Shown here piece after piece: positions 32,568 to 37,141 of a stretch of DNA of 37,141 nt. Source of the stretch: Nitrospira sp. LK70 (GTDB lineage: Bacteria; Nitrospirota; Nitrospiria; Nitrospirales; Nitrospiraceae); assembly GCA_011090425.1 (NCBI GenBank), contig PHGD01000035.1, positions 1 through 37,141 on the forward strand. The letters are read 5' to 3'. The notes beneath the pieces were generated by a model, which saw only the letters and a list, made by a program, of their open reading frames with translations, had not been told where the DNA came from and made no database searches. The first letter of the stretch is position 1. Each line of letters opens with the position of its first letter. The translations under genes and the position numbers were made by a program.

Positions 32568-34076
32568 CTACCTCGGATTAATCGCCACAAACAGGCTGTT
32601 TCCTTGTCGATTGACCAGCAGCACTGCAAGTTCGTCTTTCTTGATCTTTTCCGCGGCCTTTTGATAATCGCCGAGCGTCTTGATCGACTCATGATTGACT
32701 TCTTGGATCACGTCACCACGCTGGAGTCCGGCTGCCTCTGCTGGTCCACCAGATTCGACCGACGTAATAACCACTCCGGCCGTCTTCGCGGAAATGTTCA
32801 ACTGGCTCATCAACGCGTTGTCCAGCGTCTGGACACGCAATGACGCGAGCACATTGTCAGGAAGCTTCATCGTTTCTCCCGACTCCTTCGGCGGCGCCGG
32901 TTCTTTCCTGGCCAGTATTTCATCCGAGGGGCGTTCGGCCACCTTCACGACGAGCAGCTGCTCCTTGCCTTCCCGCAAGACTTTGATCTGAGCGTCCTTT
33001 CCTACCATCGTCCTTGCGACGAGGTTGCGCAGCTGGCTGACACTTTGAACGTCCTTGCCGTTAAATGCCACGACCACATCGCCTCGCTTCACGCCGGCGG
33101 CATGGGACGGGCCGTTTTCATTAACATCACTGATCAACACACCTTTCCGCTGCTCTGGAAGCTTGAACGATTTCGCCAAGGCCGGCGTAATTTCCTGGAT
33201 CGCGACGCCCATCCATCCGCGTACGACCTTGCCAGTTTTCTGCAGACTCTCCACGATGTCGAGCGCGATGCTGCTGGGAATCGCAAACCCGATCCCTTCC
33301 GATCCCCCGGTTCGCGAGAAGATCGCGGTATTGATACCGATGAGATCTCCGTTCATGTTGACGAGAGCCCCGCCTGAATTTCCGGGATTGATCGCCGCGT
33401 CGGTCTGAATGAAATCTTCGTAGTCGGCGATTCCGACATTCCCACGCCCGAGGGCGCTGATGATGCCGAGCGTGACGGTCGAACTCAGGCCAAACGGGCT
33501 TCCAACCGCCAGCACAAGATCACCCACCTGTAATTTGTCGTACTCAGCCCACCGCAGCGACGGCAGATCCTTGGCGTCAATCTTGACGACCGCCAAATCC
33601 GTCTTCGGATCTGTGCCCACCACCTTCGCCGAAAACTCGCGCCGATCGCTGAGGGTCACAGTAATCTGAGTGGCTCCCTCAACGACGTGATTATTGGTCA
33701 CGATGAACCCATTGGAATCCAAGATAACGCCCGAGCCCGCACTCTGATCAGGGCGGCCATGCGGCGTGGGCGGACCATGCGGAATCGGCGGAGGGGTCGG
33801 CAATTCCCCTCCTCCCGGCTCATCTCCGGGGGGAGGGGCCCCGAATGGACCGGGAGGAGCCCCTCCTCGCCTCCGACTTCCTTCCCCTCCGCCCGTCACC
33901 GCGATATTCACCACGGCTGGGGTGGTCTTTTTCACGATATCCGAAAATCCTTGAGCCCATGCTGGAGGGACCCCTGCAGCTGATGCGGATGACACGCATC
34001 CACTGCCAGATAGAGCCCATACAATCAGTCCACTGCCGAGAAGGATCTTCGTCGCTTGCTGACTCCAGTTTGACAT
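32568..34076 (-). CDS. DegQ/HtrA-type periplasmic serine protease
   Basis: 502 residues from the ATG at 34076, which has GGAGG 9 bases upstream. A lipoprotein-like signal ([12 protein letters not shown]) is followed by a Gly/Pro/Arg-rich linker ([20 protein letters not shown] and [15 protein letters not shown]). The trypsin-like domain shows the catalytic His in TNNHVVEG, Asp in [10 protein letters not shown] and Ser in [10 protein letters not shown]. Two PDZ domains follow ([20 protein letters not shown] and [20 protein letters not shown]). DegP/DegQ/HtrA proteins degrade or refold damaged periplasmic proteins. It is first in the leftward block, directly before tatC, so it may service Tat-exported proteins. 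Confidence 0.93.
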   Translation of the reverse strand: MSNWSQQATKILLGSGLIVWALSGSGCVSSASAAGVPPAWAQGFSDIVKKTTPAVVNIAVTGGGEGSRRRGGAPPGPFGAPPPGDEPGGGELPTPPPIPHGPPTPHGRPDQSAGSGVILDSNGFIVTNNHVVEGATQITVTLSDRREFSAKVVGTDPKTDLAVVKIDAKDLPSLRWAEYDKLQVGDLVLAVGSPFGLSSTVTLGIISALGRGNVGIADYEDFIQTDAAINPGNSGGALVNMNGDLIGINTAIFSRTGGSEGIGFAIPSSIALDIVESLQKTGKVVRGWMGVAIQEITPALAKSFKLPEQRKGVLISDVNENGPSHAAGVKRGDVVVAFNGKDVQSVSQLRNLVARTMVGKDAQIKVLREGKEQLLVVKVAERPSDEILARKEPAPPKESGETMKLPDNVLASLRVQTLDNALMSQLNISAKTAGVVITSVESGGPAEAAGLQRGDVIQEVNHESIKTLGDYQKAAEKIKKDELAVLLVNRQGNSLFVAINPR

Positions 34077-34152
34077 AACTGAATTCCTCCAGGATGTGAC
34101 TCTCATCGAGAGTGCTATTGGGAACGAGCATCTTCACATGATCGAACACTCC

Positions 34153-34182
34153 ATATTACACTACTCTTTCAATAGGCTTCAA
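34153..34182 (-). promoter_or_regulatory. candidate sigma70 promoter of the degQ-type gene
   Basis: On the minus strand TTGAAG (34182-34177), an 18-base spacer and TAATAT (34158-34153) lie about 75 bases before the start codon. Both boxes are imperfect (4-5 of 6). It is the only reasonable pair seen in this divergent region. Confidence 0.35.
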
Positions 34183-34346
34183 AGAGGAAAAGTCCTCTTC
34201 TTTCATGACTCCGGCCATAGGGAAGCCTCATGAGTAACTCTCAGTAGATTCCGACGTTGCTCTACCTCTGTGCGCCGATTGCTTTCGCTTGATGTTTCCA
34301 GTACGGTGACGGACGGTTCGAGGGAGCTTTTTCATAGGGCAAGACA

Positions 34347-36212
34347 TTGTTTCTAGGAAACCCGCTCAATCGCAATGGGCAAGCGGCAGGGGCATGGATC
34401 GGATGTGCGCTCCTCGTGCTGACCGCTTGCGTCAAGCACCTTGCGTTTCCCCCGCTGGGGGAGCCGTTACCCGCCAGTGCCAAGCTGGAAATTCCACCAT
34501 CGATCAAAGCCCTGACGATTCGATACAGCGATTCCTGTGGACAGCTCCAGGAAATTCCGCTGGGAGATCGACTGGAGGAGGCTTTACGTGAAGGAATTCG
34601 TCGAACGTTCAAGACGACGTTTGACGAAGGCACCAGTGAAAATGCCGCATCCGATTATGTCATTCAAGTCGACCTTGTTGATTCGTCCTTTGACTTGAAT
34701 AAGGAAAATCTGTATGACCGAGCCCCTGCCGTCCTACGCCTCAACGCAATCGCTCGTATCCACGACGGCGCGGGAGCATTGCTCCGTCAAACAGACATCA
34801 AGATTGCCCGTCAGGAACGGTTGCGGCTCGAACAGCTCTCGAAGAACTGCGACTATATCATCGAACCATTCGTCCGCGACACCGCCATCGATTTTGCGAC
34901 ACATGTCTCTCTGTATGCCAGGCAAGTTGTAGCCGACCAGTCTCCCTCATCTTCGGTCGAACCGAATCCCGTGCCAATGGTTGGTTTGGGCTCTTCAGAA
35001 TCGGCACCCTCAAAAACCCCACCTACTCCTGTCTCAGCTGCTTCGAACCTTCGATTCAAGGCAACGCTCCTCGACGAGAACAGCAATCTGATTTTTGAAG
35101 CGGGAGAACATGTGCGGGTACGTGTGGATGTCGTCAATACGGGGGGACAGCTGGTTGAGAATGCTGCCGCCTCGCTCACCGGAACTCCCGCGGTCATCGA
35201 AGGGTTTCCCACGACCCGCTTGAAGATCCCGCCTCTGCCGCCCGGCCAAACAAAATCCCTGGAATTCATGGCGACGTTACCCGTCACCGTCCAGGCAATA
35301 CAGGCCGAGATTCATGTCAACGTGGTCGAGGCTGGAGGAGCCGCAGCGCAACCTCAAACCCTGTCGTTGACCATTCAGCCGGCCGGTGCCGGTACGGAGA
35401 ACGTGCACCCCACTCCCGCGCCGGTGCTGGGGTTTCACCAGCCTCTGACCTTCCTCGTCTCGATCGGGGTCGGCGCCTATCGCGATTCCAAACTCGCACG
35501 TCGCCACTACGCCGCCACGGATGCAGAGACGGTCGCCGCCTATTTTCAGTCGCTCGGCGGCATACCCCCGTCCAACATCCGGCTGTTACAAAACCACAAG
35601 GCGCTCTATAGCGATATCAACGAAGCATTGTTCGGGTGGCTCACATTGCATGCGGTTGAGGATGCTGTCGTGATCGTCTATTTTTCTGGACAGGCGATGG
35701 TGACGCCGACCGGCGACATCTTGCTCGCCCCTTATGACGGCACTGCTGGGGACTCGGCGCGACTTTATCCACTCAACGATCTTGGGTCGGCCTTCGCCAG
35801 GCTCAAGGCCAAACATGTCATCTTCTTATTTGACGGCATGGTGTCCAGACTTCCGGACAATGCCAAGGGCAAGCCCGCTTCACCCCGCTGGGAACTTGCG
35901 GGAGACAATACGCTCGGGCTGATCGGAAGCGAAGACTTTACGAAGGGACTGGAAGACGACCAGCACCGCCACAGTCTGTTTACCTACTACCTCTTGAGAG
36001 GACTCCGAGGAGAGGCCGATACCAATCGCAACGGAACGGTCACATTCGGAGAACTCGCCGGCTACACACGTCAGAAAGTCGCCTGGGCAGCAAAGACCCA
36101 GTTCAATCAGGAGCAACGGCCCTTGTTATTTCCGCCACTCAAACCGGATGACACTGCCGCCTCACTTGTCCTGACCGCACTGCCCTCGCTCACCTCTTCG
36201 GAAGTGCCTTAG
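34347..36212 (+). CDS. lipoprotein with catalytically dead caspase-like domain
   Basis: 621 residues from a TTG (AGGG 7 bases upstream; a stop lies just before and no ATG is in frame). The signal ends in a lipobox (LLVLTAC). Residues about 30-200 form an unknown alpha/beta domain, about 225-345 an immunoglobulin-like domain (FEAGEHVRVRVDVVNTGGQL, LPPGQTKSLEFMATLP), and 365-605 a C14 caspase-like domain (FLVSIGVGAYRDSKLARRHY, AATDAETVAAYFQSLGG, VVIVYFSGQAM). The catalytic His of FSGHG is Gln449 and the catalytic Cys of DACFS is Met498 (LFDGMVS). The domain closes with GEADTNRNGTVTFGELAGY, an EF-hand-like loop seen in many bacterial caspase homologues. Both catalytic residues are lost, so it is probably a binding or scaffold protein. 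Confidence 0.88.
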   Translation: MFLGNPLNRNGQAAGAWIGCALLVLTACVKHLAFPPLGEPLPASAKLEIPPSIKALTIRYSDSCGQLQEIPLGDRLEEALREGIRRTFKTTFDEGTSENAASDYVIQVDLVDSSFDLNKENLYDRAPAVLRLNAIARIHDGAGALLRQTDIKIARQERLRLEQLSKNCDYIIEPFVRDTAIDFATHVSLYARQVVADQSPSSSVEPNPVPMVGLGSSESAPSKTPPTPVSAASNLRFKATLLDENSNLIFEAGEHVRVRVDVVNTGGQLVENAAASLTGTPAVIEGFPTTRLKIPPLPPGQTKSLEFMATLPVTVQAIQAEIHVNVVEAGGAAAQPQTLSLTIQPAGAGTENVHPTPAPVLGFHQPLTFLVSIGVGAYRDSKLARRHYAATDAETVAAYFQSLGGIPPSNIRLLQNHKALYSDINEALFGWLTLHAVEDAVVIVYFSGQAMVTPTGDILLAPYDGTAGDSARLYPLNDLGSAFARLKAKHVIFLFDGMVSRLPDNAKGKPASPRWELAGDNTLGLIGSEDFTKGLEDDQHRHSLFTYYLLRGLRGEADTNRNGTVTFGELAGYTRQKVAWAAKTQFNQEQRPLLFPPLKPDDTAASLVLTALPSLTSSEVP

Positions 36213-36294
36213 TCCGCTCGATTCATGACGGTTCGGTGGTGTCAATCTGCAGGCCCCCTAGCAGAGCGGGAAAATCAATGGTATCGTTCATGCC

Positions 36295-36558
36295 ATGAAA
36301 ACAACCATCGATTCTGCCGGTCGTTTGGTAATTCCCAAGGCACTGCGGCGGGAAGCAGGACCCCAGCCGGGCAGCACGCTAGAGATCCGCTGGCGGTAGG
36401 AATTAATTGAAATCGAACCGGCGTCGCTTCCTGTCAAGCTGAAGAAACGTGGTCGGTTCCTTGTCGCGATACCAGATCAGTCGACCTCACAACTCGCAAA
36501 CAGGGCCGTCAAGCGGACACGCCGACAGCTCATCGGCAGCAGGCTGGCTTCCTTCTAA
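36295..36558 (+). pseudogene. AbrB/SpoVT-type antitoxin gene with in-frame amber codon
   Basis: ATG 36295 opens MKTTIDSAGRLVIPKALRRE, the swapped-hairpin AbrB DNA-binding domain of VapB-type antitoxins. After 34 codons a TAG (36397-36399) interrupts, and the same frame continues ELIEIEPASLPVKLKKRGRF then LVAIPDQSTSQL to a TAA at 36556. Both halves match one antitoxin family, with the TAG near the end of the AbrB domain. The toxin gene that would normally follow is missing. An extended -10 (TGG-TATCGT, 36279-36287) lies 7 bases before the ATG, so the gene may have been leaderless. Confidence 0.8.
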
Positions 36559-36622
36559 ACCGGTAGTAGCGGGCAACTCGCCCTTGCAATGCACAATGCA
36601 AGGTCCGACCCCATCTTTTTCC

Positions 36623-36756
36623 TCACGCGATCGAGCCGCCTCTATAGCCCGCTCGAAGCGCCGCCCGAGTCGCGTTGAAATCTTTCGCATATTCAAGACG
36701 AAGAGTTCCTGCTTTAGGGTGAGTGGACGTGTGGGGTGAGCCTGAGCAACGGCCAT
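36623..36756 (-). pseudogene. frameshifted phage terminase small-subunit remnant
   Basis: From the ATG at 36756 one frame reads MAVAQAHPTRPLTLKQELFV; one base out of step the sequence continues LEYAKDFNATRAALRAGYRG and stops at 36623. Joined, they give the terminase small-subunit (Terminase_2) N-terminus, LTxKQxxFVxEYxxDxNAxxAAxRAGY. A single-base deletion at about 36693 explains the break. The rest of the protein is missing. It marks a decayed prophage or phage-derived element. Confidence 0.75.
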
Positions 36757-37009
36757 GGTGCGCACAATGCCACATTATCGATGTGAATAAAATATTTTCT
36801 ACCCAATCATTGATGTGCAAAACGGCCACTGGTGCCCTGATCGACTCGATGTCGGTGATATTGCGAGCAACGGGGTGCCGAGTTGATGGACTCGCCGACA
36901 ATCATCTCCGTGCATGCGCTCGCCGACGCCACCCAACGATTCTGGCATGCCGTCGGCCAGGGAGACAGCCGGTGCGATCCGAGACAGGCGCTGGAGCGAC
37001 CGATGCGCG
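36757..37009. other. no clear gene
   Basis: Upstream of the terminase remnant on the minus strand. Short frames on both strands (for example 36807-37070 minus and 36883-37098 plus) overlap each other and match no family I know. Given the broken genes on the left, this is probably decayed accessory DNA. Confidence 0.4.
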
Positions 37010-37141
37010 TCACGGACGAACCGCCTCGCTCGTGCGGGTTGCGAATTTCCCCATCTTCAACGCCGCCCACCGTGCCGCCAGAGGGTTACGCAGCATAACG
37101 CCCACCGCCACCGAGGCCGCCACAATGGCGACCTCTTTTAC
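37010..37141 (-). CDS. possible C-terminal fragment of a gene entering from the right
   Basis: A minus-strand frame is open from the right edge to a TGA at 37010-37012, giving 43 residues: a hydrophobic segment (VAIVAASVAVGVML) then a basic tail (KMGKFATRTSEAVRP). It could be the end of a small membrane protein. It is too short to identify and could be chance. Confidence 0.2.
   Translation of the reverse strand, partial: VKEVAIVAASVAVGVMLRNPLAARWAALKMGKFATRTSEAVRP

Noticed and set aside
34262-34633. 123-codon minus frame opposite the caspase-like gene
   Set aside because: Antisense shadow of the lipoprotein's N-terminal region with no domain.
36883-37098. 71-codon plus frame near the right edge
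   Set aside because: Overlaps minus-strand frames, no family match and no ribosome site; treated as decayed DNA.

Overview
The window reads as chromosomal DNA of a GC-rich Gram-negative bacterium with an outer membrane: an AsmA-family protein, an outer-membrane barrel, several lipoproteins and a DegQ/HtrA protease. The combination of multihaem cytochrome c, molybdenum-cofactor genes, Tat translocase, ergothioneine genes and many secreted DUF proteins best fits a Nitrospira-like (Nitrospirota) nitrite oxidiser. That assignment is inference; no rRNA, tRNA or CRISPR was seen to settle it.

Left part (1-8.1 kb, all minus strand): an AsmA-family gene running off the left edge (the plus-strand reading frames over it are antisense shadows), a SemiSWEET-type transporter, an outer-membrane barrel, an unrecognised exported protein and an exported HAD phosphatase.

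Accessory patch (8.1-14 kb): a vapBC toxin-antitoxin pair with an apparently leaderless promoter lies between a complete COG3671/DUF4870-like membrane gene and a decayed second copy of that gene's 3' end. Next come a 5'-truncated patatin-like remnant, a DUF2059-type protein, a fused RNase HI-ABC ATPase gene, a DUF4136 lipoprotein and an orphan ribbon-helix-helix gene.

Ergothioneine locus (14.1-18.5 kb, plus): egtB and egtD overlap and are followed at once by an osmoprotectant-type ABC transporter (ATPase, permease, lipoprotein binding protein). This looks like one operon that makes and moves ergothioneine or a related betaine.

Middle (18.7-25.8 kb): a DUF2959 lipoprotein, a YpfJ-type zinc metallopeptidase with a FUN14-family protein, a HEXXH-domain protein of the alpha-ketoglutarate peptide hydroxylase type, an RqcH/NFACT ribosome quality-control protein, a stand-alone receiver protein, a 2OG-Fe(II) oxygenase and a glycine-rich RRM protein with a clear terminator.

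Redox-maturation block (26-34.1 kb, minus): degQ/htrA, tatC, mrp, moeA, mobB, a six-haem NapC/NrfH-like cytochrome and a three-gene ABC system whose middle protein ends in a Cys/His-rich tail with a CXXCH motif. The set suits maturation and export of a molybdoenzyme and its electron carriers.

Right end (34.3-37.1 kb): a lipoprotein with a caspase-like domain that has lost both catalytic residues, an AbrB-type antitoxin gene interrupted by an in-frame amber codon, and a frameshifted terminase small-subunit remnant. The right edge is decaying mobile or accessory DNA.
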